Shown here: positions 9,299-17,536 of the stretch, piece after piece | How positions within the stretch are numbered: the stretch's first letter is position 1 | Layout: each line of letters begins with the position of its first letter | From: a virus | Virus record (IMG/VR): IMGVR_UViG_3300032278_000119 | Span: 1-23,715 of that record | Length of the DNA: 23,715 nt | Direction: 5' to 3' (one strand) | Translations under genes and position numbers: made by a program | The notes under the pieces: model-generated | The model's database searches: none | What the model saw: only the letters and a program-made list of their open reading frames with translations | What the model was told of the DNA's origin: nothing

Positions 9299-9544
9299 AT
9301 GTCTAGATTCATTAAACAAGTCGAAGAAGATTGTGTCGGCGTTTCTGGCCCAATAGGTCCTGTCGGTCCTCCCGGAGCAAATGGGAGTGACGGTATAGAT
9401 GGCGCTCAAGGTGATGCGGGTCCCACGGGTCCCACGGGGCCAACGGGTGCTGACGGAGCAAAAGGAGACGCGGGAGGCCTCGGACCGCAGGGTCCAATTG
9501 GGATAGCGGCAATCACAGTATTAGAACTACAAATATTTACTTAA
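9299..9544 (+). CDS. Stand-alone collagen-like stalk peptide
   Basis: An 81-residue protein. A 15-residue head containing one Cys (C12) is followed by about 17 Gly-X-Y triplets (residues about 17-67, including G-P-T repeated three times) and a hydrophobic C-terminal tail of about 13 residues (A-A-I-T-V-L-E-L-Q-I-F-T). Phage collagen-like segments form trimeric rods, so this could be a free-standing trimeric linker or stalk whose ends dock onto other virion proteins. No Shine-Dalgarno sequence is visible; it starts ten bases after the preceding stop. The reverse strand is also open here because of the skewed composition, but that frame has no gene-like features. The coding call is secure; the role is inferred. 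Confidence 0.78.
   Translation: MSRFIKQVEEDCVGVSGPIGPVGPPGANGSDGIDGAQGDAGPTGPTGPTGADGAKGDAGGLGPQGPIGIAAITVLELQIFT
9419..9445 (+). repeat. Nine-base tandem repeat in a collagen-like coding region
   Basis: Two perfect copies of GGTCCCACG are followed by a degenerate third copy, GGGCCAACG, each encoding Gly-Pro-Thr. A nine-base unit preserves the frame, so copy-number change would lengthen or shorten the collagen rod. Confidence 0.8.
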
Positions 9545-9561
9545 AAAAAGGATAAAAAATT

Positions 9562-9915
9562 ATGGCAACATATAGCAAAATTAAATTAAGTCAATCCGAT
9601 GGAGGAACCGGAATTAAGATTGCGAATACCAGTACATTAATTCACACCTCAGTTACCGGTACGTCTGATTGGCACGAACTGTGGCTTTATGCTTATAACT
9701 CAAGCACGGATACCCAGAGTTTAACCATTCAATATGGCGGTAGCGCAGGCACGGATTATGATATAACGCAATTGATAACCGCTCAATCAGGATTATACTT
9801 GGTCGTTCCGGGGTTAATTTTACAAGATGGTAAATCCGTGAATGGTATAACGCCAAACACTACGGACAAAGTCTTTGTTTATGGTTATGTAAACACTATT
9901 AACTCGTCCTCATAA
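9562..9915 (+). CDS. Small beta-rich virion-like protein B
   Basis: A 117-residue protein with predicted beta strands throughout and no transmembrane segment. It shares its layout with the 105-residue protein at 8971: a D-W-H-E-L-W-L-Y-A-Y-N strand, L-T-I-Q-Y-G-G, a central I-T-A-Q-S-G turn, a hydrophobic L-V-V-P-G-L-I-L strand and a closing V-F-V-Y-G-Y-V strand. An AAAAGGA Shine-Dalgarno sequence precedes the ATG by about ten bases. It probably belongs to the same class of small virion decoration or fibre-cap proteins; no enzymatic motif is seen. It lies directly before the gene for the large six-module protein, so it may be an attachment partner of that protein. Confidence 0.72.
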   Translation: MATYSKIKLSQSDGGTGIKIANTSTLIHTSVTGTSDWHELWLYAYNSSTDTQSLTIQYGGSAGTDYDITQLITAQSGLYLVVPGLILQDGKSVNGITPNTTDKVFVYGYVNTINSSS

Positions 9916-9941
9916 TTGCATATTAACATTAGTTTAATAAA

Positions 9942-12900
9942 ATGAGGAACGTTAAACAGCAGAGATCTTTAAAGTTTAGGCCCAAAACGAGGGAAAGAGT
10001 ATGCAGAAATGCTATTTTGCCCGTGGTGTCTAACATGAAAGAGAGTGCTCAGCCCGAATCTAGCGGCTTCGATCCTGAAGTAACCGAGTGGGTGTCTAGG
10101 GTTCATGATAACAGTGGATCAATAAATGAGGCAACCATACACGCGGTTAATTCATGGATGCTTGCCATTAAGTCTTCAAATGGATTAAGAGAAAAATTAA
10201 AACGAGTAAATCTTTTTGCTGGAAACGATTTGTTTTCTGCTTTAGTTCCGATAATTAAAGATCATGGTAATAGCATAGATCAAAATAACGGTTTTGCGCT
10301 TAGCGACTACTCACCTTCTGGCAAAGAAGCCGGCTTAAAAGATAGAGGCGTCGTGTCTGGCACATACAAACATTTAGATACCGGGCTAGTCTTGGGTTCG
10401 GCTGGATTGACAAACATTAACGGACACCTTGCAATAAATACGATGGGCGCATATGAAAGAACTAGCTGGGTTCCTTTCCTTGGGGCGGCGGGTAGAGAAG
10501 GCTTTAGCGGCACTTCGTCTACTAGGATGGGGCAGATGGTCTCTGGATTGAAATCGAGAAGGTCTACTTTTGGCTGGGCAGATAATAGCGCTTCGGCATA
10601 TCATACTAACACTAAGTATTATAATCCCGCGATGGGTTTTTACTTAGGCAACGCAAAAACAAACCGCATTTCTTTGTGGTATAATGGAGTAGAGCTCGGT
10701 TATAATGAAACCATTTCCACTTCATCCCATTTGCCGTCAGGATCCGTCTATCTATTCAGAGTAAACAATTCAGATAATATGCTTAATAGGGCTTTCAGGA
10801 AGTCGGTTAATTATTATTCTATTGGCTCCTCCCTTACCGATGACGAAGTAAACGTTTTGACCTCTGCTCTTAACGCCCTGAACAAAACTTTAGGAAGAGA
10901 ATATTATGCGGCCGAAACCAGTGAGGCGTGGGAATGGGCTAACATAAAAACTGTTGAAAAAATTGGTGACCCTTACCTTTACATGGATCAAGCCGTTGTT
11001 GCTGCCGCAGACGAATTCATCAAAAAAATTGATCCAATTAAATCTAAACTAACTAGACTTAATTTATTTTTAGCTAAGGACAGTAGTTATTACGCTTACC
11101 AAGCGGCTTTAGTACCCATCATTTCAAAAGTGGGCGGCAGATATGATGCGTCGTATAATTTCGTGGCTGATAATTATGAGAAAGAAGGATTAAAAGGAGA
11201 CGGTTTTTCTAAATACTTAGAATTAAATATTAACCCTTCGGAAGACTTGCTACAAAATAATTTACATTTTTCTGTGAAAACTGAAACAGTGGCTAGTAAA
11301 TTAGACACCACTTTAATGGGCTGCTCTGGTTCTTCTGCGGGACATAGTGCTTATTTAAACGTGGGCGCCGAAGTGGTTTCCGCCAATTTGGGCATGGGCG
11401 GGGAGGTGCGTTCTTTGCTGTCTTCCGCCGAGAGCAAGGGCCTTATGACCATTTCCGTGTTAAATCAAAACTCCTCTTCTCTTTATGTCGGAGGAACCAA
11501 AAAGGCAGAAAAGGTATCTAAAAATAGCGGCTTATTGCCAGACGTTTCTAGGCTCTCTCTCTTCGCAAGGTATGACCAATCATTGAACAAGAGGATTAAA
11601 CATTCAGACCAAAGAATTTCTTTTTATTCTCTTGGCAAAGGCTTGACTGCTTCCGAAGTCCTTTCTCTGAGCAAGGCCTTAGAAACAAACGACGACAATA
11701 AAACGGTATTTAGCGCTCAGAATGAGGAAGTCTGGGATTGGGCTAATGTCAGAGTGCCTTCTAATGGGGGGATCCTTAGACGGAGAGACGTAGATGCCGT
11801 CGATGCGTGGGTAACTGAAATTAAAAATACTGCTGGTTTGTGGGAAAAATTAGATAGAGCAAATCTGTTTGCGGGACAAGATCTAGCGGCCAAAACTGTA
11901 CCCATAATTAATTCCATGGGACATAAAGTAGATAAAATTTATAATTTTAATTCCTTTAGTGCTGCTTCGCACTTAGGTCTAAAAGGCTCTCTTGGGGGGC
12001 ACCTAGATACGGGCGCCAAAATATCAGATATTATAACAGATGAAAGCGGTCATTTCTCGATAAAAAACTATGCTAATTTTGATTCGATAGGGTCAAGGAC
12101 TTTTGCTCATGGCGTAGAAGGCGGGGGAAGTAAGCCTAGATACTCCATAGATTTTAATTCGGACTCTGTATCGGCTTATGTTTGGGGACACGACGCATTA
12201 AATTATTCTACTAGTGTGGGCGGGATAGAATCCGTGATGTATTCACCAATGTCCCTTCCATATTTGACATCTGATTTCGCTATTTCTTCGACTGCCTCGC
12301 AAGCTTGGGTTACTGACGAAGTGTTCTCATATACGGCTGAGAACAGTGGGATGCATAAAATAAATTTTGAAGGATTCATAACGAAAGGCAAATGGGGTCT
12401 GATTTGGAGAGTTCTTAAAAACGACGAAGTAATATTAACCGGAGATCACAGTACGGGAGCTTCGGGCCCAGAAACGGTAGCTAATGACGGCACTCCGTGT
12501 TCTGAGTTGCTAGGCTCAAACGTTAACCTGCCGGCGCTTCACTGCCCAAGAGACTACGGCATCGTAATTCCTGACCTTTCAGCAGGAGACAAAATCGAAA
12601 TCCAATGGGCTGGGGGAGTAGCAGGAGGCTCTACTGGAGATAACACCTCAGGCGGAGGAATGTCCACGGGTAATCAGCCTGCCGTTGGTTTATACAATAG
12701 CCCTTGGTGGGTTAAGCAATCCCCATATGATTCAGACCAAGAAATACACATTAGAGAATTCAAAATTTATTCTGTGCAGGGGGGGGATTCCTCAGTAAAG
12801 GGATTGTGGACCGCTAATAGAACCACTTCTAATTCTGCTGCGCTTTACTTAGACAAAGTAGCGAAAGCTACCTCTTCTAATGCCGTAGACCCCGAGATAG

Positions 12901-15900
12901 TTACTAGCAACGACATGATTCATATCATGACAAAGTATCCCGACTTTCATCTAAATTCTCATGACAATTCTGCTAGGATGGGTTACTACACCATGGGGGC
13001 AGGCCTGAGTCCGGATGAAGTGGCAGCTGTGAGCGACGCCCTTTCTAATTTAGATTTAAAACTGAAAAGGAACATAGACGAAGAGGTCTATGATTGGGCC
13101 TATACGAGAGTACCCAAAAACGGAGGCACTCTTACTGAAGATTCAATTAATTGCGTTAATGACTGGATGAACACTATCAAGGCCGAGGGCATTAGGCCTT
13201 TCATTAAAAGATTTAATCCTTTTGTGGGGGACGACACAACCCAAAGCGATATAGGAAAAGTGTTCGCCCTTAAGGCCGCAATGGTGCCTCTCATAACGGA
13301 AGAGCTCGGTCATGATGTAGATAAAAGCTTCGGATTTACTTACAAAGATTTTATCCAAGGAATTTATTCTGATGGGTCGACGGACAAGTTTATTGATACG
13401 GGCTTGAAGCCAAGTTCTATGCCCGGAATCGATGCCGATTTGTCTTATGTGGTTAATTTTTTAGAGCCCCCTATTTCAGTTAATAGAAACATCGTATTAG
13501 GTGACGGGGTATTAAATCTGTCTTTTAAAACAGACGATATTTCCTTTGGTTCTAGCGAAACCTGTTTGGCGCATGACGACAACCCGATAGTTAACTCTTC
13601 CGTAGGCTGGTCTTCTAAAGCGTACTTGTATCCTTATGGTATCACGGCTGCCGGAGCGTTGACTTCTGGTGGGCAAGTCATGCTTTCTTTTGTAAAGGAT
13701 CATCAAGGGACAGAAATACAAGATGGGGCAAGGGCCGCTACTTACGCTGGTCCAATTTGCAACCCGGGTCTATCTGATCACCCCATAACAATTTTTGGTA
13801 AAACTAAGCCAGACGGAGGGGGTCTGGGGCAATATGAAGGCAGAATAGCTTCTTATCTGGTCGGAGTTGGATCTTTAGACGCGACGAAGAATACGAAATT
13901 GGCCGCGGCCTTAGGGACGCTTAACAAGAGTTTACGTAGGGGTAGGTTCATATCGAACGATAACGAGGTTTGGGATTGGGCACATGATAAGGTCTTAGAT
14001 TTAAATAATGGCAAGCTTTCTTCAAGAGTAGTAGACTCTGTAGATAAATTCATGACATCCATAAAAGCAGCCGGGATAAGAAATGACATAAAAAGGATGA
14101 ATTTGTTTTGTGGGTTAGATCTAAAAGCCGCTTTAGTCCCTCTAATAGCAGACAGCGGCCCGAACGTAGACTATGTGGCTAATTTTGTAGAAAGCGATTA
14201 CTCTCCCATGGGTAGCGGCGCAGGATTAACCAATACTGGGGTGGGTGGGAAATATCTGAACACCCTTACTCCGATCAGCTCTCTTTTGGGGGACGGGGAC
14301 CACCATATGGCGATAAAATTAATTGGCAGTCATTCCGACGATTTGGAAACCTCGATTGGTCCAAATTTGATTGCGGGTGGAGGAGATCAATTTGGAGTCA
14401 AGTTCAGAGGGTTTGGCTCTAGATACAGGGACACCTCGTTCTTTATTGGTAACGATACATATCAAAGCGTAGAGACTTTTAGGCCTACTTTAAACTGCCA
14501 ATACGACGCCACAAAATATTACGCATGTAATATCCCTTCCTTGATAACAAATGTAATACCTCCCCCAAATCAAACTTTAGCCTTCTATCTAAATAATCTA
14601 TATAGCTGCAGAGGATACAATTACATTAACCCTGCTGATGTCAACATGATTATTTCTCAAGGCAGTATAGACGGACTCGTTTCAGACTGGCTGCAAAGAA
14701 CTGGTCGAGGTTTAGGAGCCTCAGATACTGTATTCGATTTTATAAATAGAACCGATTGGAAAAATCAGGGCTTGAATGTCTTTTACAATGCCAATTACAA
14801 AAATAGATTTTGCTCTACTTCGATGTCTTCAATTTTACAGAACAGCATGAATGGCATCATAAGCTTAAGTCTCGGCACAGACGACATAACCAAAGGTGGC
14901 GGACTATACTCCTTGTCGACTACGAACGGTGGAAAAACGGCGAATTTGCACCACGATGGGGGCTTGAAGCTAAGATATACTTTGTCAGAACTTACTGCTG
15001 CTTCCGGAGAGAACTTGTCCTTGTTTGGTTTTTCTATGAATAATATCGTATCTGCTTATACCAAACAGATAACTATGTCATTCTATTCTGCAGGTAACAC
15101 GGGATCGTTTAAGCCGGACATTATGAACGATGCGCTAGGCACCTTAGATAAGGACCTCGGAAGAAACCAGCATGTCGTAGCGGGCGCCGTGGGCGCCTTT
15201 GACGAGGAGGTCAACGAGTGGGCAAACGAAAAAGTCCCCAATAACGGAGGAATGCTTACTGGTTCCCAAGTGGAGGCCGTTAATGAATTTATGTTGTCAA
15301 TAAAATCCGTTTCGGGATTAAGGAATAAAATTTCTAGATGTAATTTGTTTATAGGGCAAAATATAGATGCCGCGCTTGTGCCATTGATTTCTGACGCCGG
15401 GGGACCGATAGACTTAAGCCACGGATTTACGAATTCTGATTTTAGCGTAGGTGGACCCGGGTCTTTCCCCGGAATAAGTTCTGGCAGCCCAGAAACCAAT
15501 GACGGGAATTGGTCTGCTTTGCAAGCAACGAAGTGGATAGATACGGCTTTGTTTCCTGACAGCAAGAGCAAATTGGTGGATAACGCTGGCCATATAATGA
15601 TGAGTCTTCCTGACATTTCTAAAGTCTTATCAACGGGGACAAGCATACCCCTCTCTATTATCCCCGCAACATCGGATACGGGCACGAAAGGAACGACCCG
15701 TGTTATGATTACTGACAACGGAATTTCTACTTCTATCTTTGGAAACATTAGTACCACCTCTACTGATGCTGCAAGTACATCGTTTGACAGTACAGAAACG
15801 CGTAATGCGGTTGCCGGAGGACTTATCGCCATAACTAAAAGTCCGACTACCGGTGCCTCAAGTATATACGTGCAAAATCCATCCGTAGAAGGCGCAAACA

Positions 15901-16169
15901 TAAGCATGAACGAGAGAGCTTCTAAGGAAGTTCCTGCTCTCGTCGCTCAAAAATCGTCCTTAAAATTGTTCGCGTGGGCCTATGGCAATAGCAATTATAT
16001 TAAAAAGGGTTATTTGGGCACGATGTCTTTCTACTGTGTGGGGGATTTTTTAAGCGTAGAAGAAGCAAGCGTCATAAATGACGCTTTTAAGGCGCTGCAA
16101 GTTAAACTCGCTAAAGCGAATTACTCCGTTTCCGGAAACGTTATGTCTCCGATAAATTGGTTTTATTAA
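9942..16169 (+). CDS. Giant six-module adhesin/fibre protein
   Basis: This 2075-residue protein has a short basic N-terminus (1-45) and then six homologous modules starting near residues 46, 327, 595, 1047, 1341 and 1754. Each module opens with a helical segment with an E-V-W-D-W-A pattern, a conserved N-L-F-x-G-x-[DN] motif and A-A-L-V-P-[LI]-I. A D-[YF]-S region and a K-Y-L-D-T-G-like strand follow, then a beta-sandwich of the concanavalin A-like sort seen in phage fibres. The usual close is an F-Y-S-x-G-x-G-L-T helix ending near L-x-R. Modules 3 and 5 are longer, with extra segments near residues 776-950 and 1520-1625. No catalytic motif, signal peptide or membrane segment is visible. There is no Shine-Dalgarno sequence before the ATG. 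A long receptor-binding or decoration fibre with repeated lectin units is the best reading; glycan binding is inferred. Confidence 0.8.
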   Translation: MRNVKQQRSLKFRPKTRERVCRNAILPVVSNMKESAQPESSGFDPEVTEWVSRVHDNSGSINEATIHAVNSWMLAIKSSNGLREKLKRVNLFAGNDLFSALVPIIKDHGNSIDQNNGFALSDYSPSGKEAGLKDRGVVSGTYKHLDTGLVLGSAGLTNINGHLAINTMGAYERTSWVPFLGAAGREGFSGTSSTRMGQMVSGLKSRRSTFGWADNSASAYHTNTKYYNPAMGFYLGNAKTNRISLWYNGVELGYNETISTSSHLPSGSVYLFRVNNSDNMLNRAFRKSVNYYSIGSSLTDDEVNVLTSALNALNKTLGREYYAAETSEAWEWANIKTVEKIGDPYLYMDQAVVAAADEFIKKIDPIKSKLTRLNLFLAKDSSYYAYQAALVPIISKVGGRYDASYNFVADNYEKEGLKGDGFSKYLELNINPSEDLLQNNLHFSVKTETVASKLDTTLMGCSGSSAGHSAYLNVGAEVVSANLGMGGEVRSLLSSAESKGLMTISVLNQNSSSLYVGGTKKAEKVSKNSGLLPDVSRLSLFARYDQSLNKRIKHSDQRISFYSLGKGLTASEVLSLSKALETNDDNKTVFSAQNEEVWDWANVRVPSNGGILRRRDVDAVDAWVTEIKNTAGLWEKLDRANLFAGQDLAAKTVPIINSMGHKVDKIYNFNSFSAASHLGLKGSLGGHLDTGAKISDIITDESGHFSIKNYANFDSIGSRTFAHGVEGGGSKPRYSIDFNSDSVSAYVWGHDALNYSTSVGGIESVMYSPMSLPYLTSDFAISSTASQAWVTDEVFSYTAENSGMHKINFEGFITKGKWGLIWRVLKNDEVILTGDHSTGASGPETVANDGTPCSELLGSNVNLPALHCPRDYGIVIPDLSAGDKIEIQWAGGVAGGSTGDNTSGGGMSTGNQPAVGLYNSPWWVKQSPYDSDQEIHIREFKIYSVQGGDSSVKGLWTANRTTSNSAALYLDKVAKATSSNAVDPEIVTSNDMIHIMTKYPDFHLNSHDNSARMGYYTMGAGLSPDEVAAVSDALSNLDLKLKRNIDEEVYDWAYTRVPKNGGTLTEDSINCVNDWMNTIKAEGIRPFIKRFNPFVGDDTTQSDIGKVFALKAAMVPLITEELGHDVDKSFGFTYKDFIQGIYSDGSTDKFIDTGLKPSSMPGIDADLSYVVNFLEPPISVNRNIVLGDGVLNLSFKTDDISFGSSETCLAHDDNPIVNSSVGWSSKAYLYPYGITAAGALTSGGQVMLSFVKDHQGTEIQDGARAATYAGPICNPGLSDHPITIFGKTKPDGGGLGQYEGRIASYLVGVGSLDATKNTKLAAALGTLNKSLRRGRFISNDNEVWDWAHDKVLDLNNGKLSSRVVDSVDKFMTSIKAAGIRNDIKRMNLFCGLDLKAALVPLIADSGPNVDYVANFVESDYSPMGSGAGLTNTGVGGKYLNTLTPISSLLGDGDHHMAIKLIGSHSDDLETSIGPNLIAGGGDQFGVKFRGFGSRYRDTSFFIGNDTYQSVETFRPTLNCQYDATKYYACNIPSLITNVIPPPNQTLAFYLNNLYSCRGYNYINPADVNMIISQGSIDGLVSDWLQRTGRGLGASDTVFDFINRTDWKNQGLNVFYNANYKNRFCSTSMSSILQNSMNGIISLSLGTDDITKGGGLYSLSTTNGGKTANLHHDGGLKLRYTLSELTAASGENLSLFGFSMNNIVSAYTKQITMSFYSAGNTGSFKPDIMNDALGTLDKDLGRNQHVVAGAVGAFDEEVNEWANEKVPNNGGMLTGSQVEAVNEFMLSIKSVSGLRNKISRCNLFIGQNIDAALVPLISDAGGPIDLSHGFTNSDFSVGGPGSFPGISSGSPETNDGNWSALQATKWIDTALFPDSKSKLVDNAGHIMMSLPDISKVLSTGTSIPLSIIPATSDTGTKGTTRVMITDNGISTSIFGNISTTSTDAASTSFDSTETRNAVAGGLIAITKSPTTGASSIYVQNPSVEGANISMNERASKEVPALVAQKSSLKLFAWAYGNSNYIKKGYLGTMSFYCVGDFLSVEEASVINDAFKALQVKLAKANYSVSGNVMSPINWFY

Positions 16170-16184
16170 ATAATTTTTTAAAAA

Positions 16185-16189
16185 AGGAG
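16185..16189 (+). promoter_or_regulatory. Strong ribosome binding site for the 72-residue protein
   Basis: AGGAG sits ten bases before the ATG at 16200. This contrasts with the absent Shine-Dalgarno sequence of the giant gene just upstream and suggests higher translation of the small protein. Confidence 0.7.
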
Positions 16190-16199
16190 TCAAAAAAAT

Positions 16200-16418
16200 A
16201 TGAAAATGATAATTTTGAAAAAAGAAGATAAGGCGGAGCTCGACAAATTAAACGACGAGAATGCTCATCTTTACAGGGGTCTTATACCCGTGGAAATAGA
16301 AAATGATAAATATGCTCTCAGCGCAGACGTCTTAGAAGATAAGGTAACTTGGGGTGCTTGGGCAGAATTTCTTGAGGATTTGCACGTCAGAGAAGTGAGC
16401 GAAGACGAACTTATTTAA
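16200..16418 (+). CDS. Small acidic protein following the fibre gene
   Basis: A 72-residue acidic protein that I do not recognise. It starts M-K-M-I-I, so the second ATG is a possible alternative start, but the first is better spaced from the AGGAG site. The N-terminal half is charged and helical; the middle has G-L-I-P-V-E-I-E and Y-A-L-S-A-D-V-L, and it ends with several acidic residues. Many phages place a small fibre chaperone or assembly factor directly after a large fibre gene, so this is one possibility. Nothing in the residues proves it. Confidence 0.65.
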   Translation: MKMIILKKEDKAELDKLNDENAHLYRGLIPVEIENDKYALSADVLEDKVTWGAWAEFLEDLHVREVSEDELI

Positions 16419-16436
16419 TTTTTCCTATCTTTTGCG

Positions 16437-16442
16437 TATAAT
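16437..16442 (+). promoter_or_regulatory. Possible -10 element before the glycosyltransferase gene
   Basis: A perfect TATAAT lies seven bases before the ATG at 16449, within the 30-base gap. The -35 position at 17-base spacing reads TTTAAT, a weak match. Initiation about seven bases downstream would give an essentially leaderless transcript, consistent with the lack of a Shine-Dalgarno sequence. It may be chance in an AT-rich gap. Confidence 0.3.
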
Positions 16443-16448
16443 AAGTTT

Positions 16449-17531
16449 ATGAAAACTATTTGCGCTGCTTTAATTGTAAAAAATGAAAGCAAAATCATAC
16501 GTAGGTGCTTGGAAAGCATAAAGCCCCACATAGATTATTGGGTTATTTGTGATACGGGTTCCACAGACGACACGAAAGAAATTATTTTAGAGGAACTCTC
16601 TGATTTACCCGGCGAACTCCATGAAACGCCTTGGTCTAACTTCGGGCAAAACCGCTCTGTGCTGATGGCTCTAGCCAAGGGGAAGGCTGATTATCTACTC
16701 CTTTTAGATGCGGACATGGTTTTAAAGGTCCATGCAGAAAACTTTAAAAATGACCTGACTGCAGATTCTCATTTTGTGAGAAACGAAGGACCCTTGGACT
16801 ATTCCGAGAAAAGGATCGTAAAAGGAAGTCTGGATTGGCATTACGAAGGGGTGACCCACGAGCATATACATTCGGAAGAAGAAAAGAACGTCGGGGTTTG
16901 CTATTCTGTCTCTTTCCTCCATTTTTGTGACGGAGCGAGAAGACCAAAAAAATTCCTTGATGATATTAAACTGTTAGAAAAGGGGTTAGAGGATGAGCCG
17001 GACAACTCTAGATATAAATTTTATCTGGCACAATCTTATTACGACACGGGAGACTACGCCTCAGCAATCAAGTGGTACGAAGAAAGGATAGAAGACGGTG
17101 GTTGGGAGGAGGAGGTATATTATTCTTTTCTAAGGAGGGCGACTTGCTTGTCTTACGAACTGAAAGAATTCCCCGTGGATGCTTTTGTACAAGCTTACAA
17201 TTACAGGCCCCAAAGACTAGAGGCCATATATGAAATAATCAAATTCTATAGAGAAGAAAAAATGTATAACTTCGCTTATGGTCTAGCTAAAGAAGCTATA
17301 AAAAAACCATATCCAAAAGGAGACATTTTGTTCATAGATAGAGAAATAAGCGAATACAAGCTCGAAGACGAATTGTCTATATGCTCTTATTGGGTGGGAA
17401 ACTATGAAGAAAGTCGTGAATTATTTCAAAAACTGTTAGAAAAAGAGACAGTTCCAGAAAAAGAAAAAGAGAGAATCAAAAAGAATCTACAATTTGCCCT
17501 TGATAAGATTAATCAACAGTGTAATATGTAA
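16449..17531 (+). CDS. GT2-family glycosyltransferase with TPR-like C-terminus
   Basis: A 360-residue protein. Residues 1-180 are a GT-A fold of glycosyltransferase family 2: K-N-E at 11-13, the nucleotide-sugar motif C-D-T-G-S-T-D-D-T at 34-42, P-W-S-N-F-G-Q-N-R at 61-69 and the metal-binding D-A-D at 87-89. Residues about 190-345 are helical pairs resembling tetratricopeptide repeats (for example Y-K-F-Y-L-A-Q-S-Y-Y-D-T-G-D-Y), a combination known in bacterial and viral GT2 proteins, where the repeats may bind a protein acceptor. No membrane segment is seen, so it acts in the cytoplasm. It probably transfers a sugar from a nucleotide-sugar donor; donor and acceptor are unknown. It lies between fibre and neck genes and ends five bases before the connector gene, pointing to late expression and a virion or fibre acceptor. 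DNA or host-envelope modification are alternatives. Confidence 0.88.
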   Translation: MKTICAALIVKNESKIIRRCLESIKPHIDYWVICDTGSTDDTKEIILEELSDLPGELHETPWSNFGQNRSVLMALAKGKADYLLLLDADMVLKVHAENFKNDLTADSHFVRNEGPLDYSEKRIVKGSLDWHYEGVTHEHIHSEEEKNVGVCYSVSFLHFCDGARRPKKFLDDIKLLEKGLEDEPDNSRYKFYLAQSYYDTGDYASAIKWYEERIEDGGWEEEVYYSFLRRATCLSYELKEFPVDAFVQAYNYRPQRLEAIYEIIKFYREEKMYNFAYGLAKEAIKKPYPKGDILFIDREISEYKLEDELSICSYWVGNYEESRELFQKLLEKETVPEKEKERIKKNLQFALDKINQQCNM

Positions 17532-17536
17532 TTGAG

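Noticed and set aside
9530-9562. Possible -1 frameshift at the A7 run joining the collagen peptide to the next protein
   Set aside because: The A run follows the stop codon, and the frame of the next gene is closed by TAA at 9553-9555.
9916-9941. Promoter in the gap before the giant adhesin gene
   Set aside because: TTGCAT is present, but no -10 hexamer lies at suitable spacing.
15083-15907. Open reading frame of 274 codons on the - strand
   Set aside because: It lies wholly inside the sixth module of the giant adhesin, whose frame is strongly supported by repeats; the antisense product has no recognisable motif and no ribosome binding site was evident.
9942-16169. Diversity-generating retroelement target in the adhesin
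   Set aside because: No reverse transcriptase gene and no near-identical template/variable DNA repeat is visible in the window.
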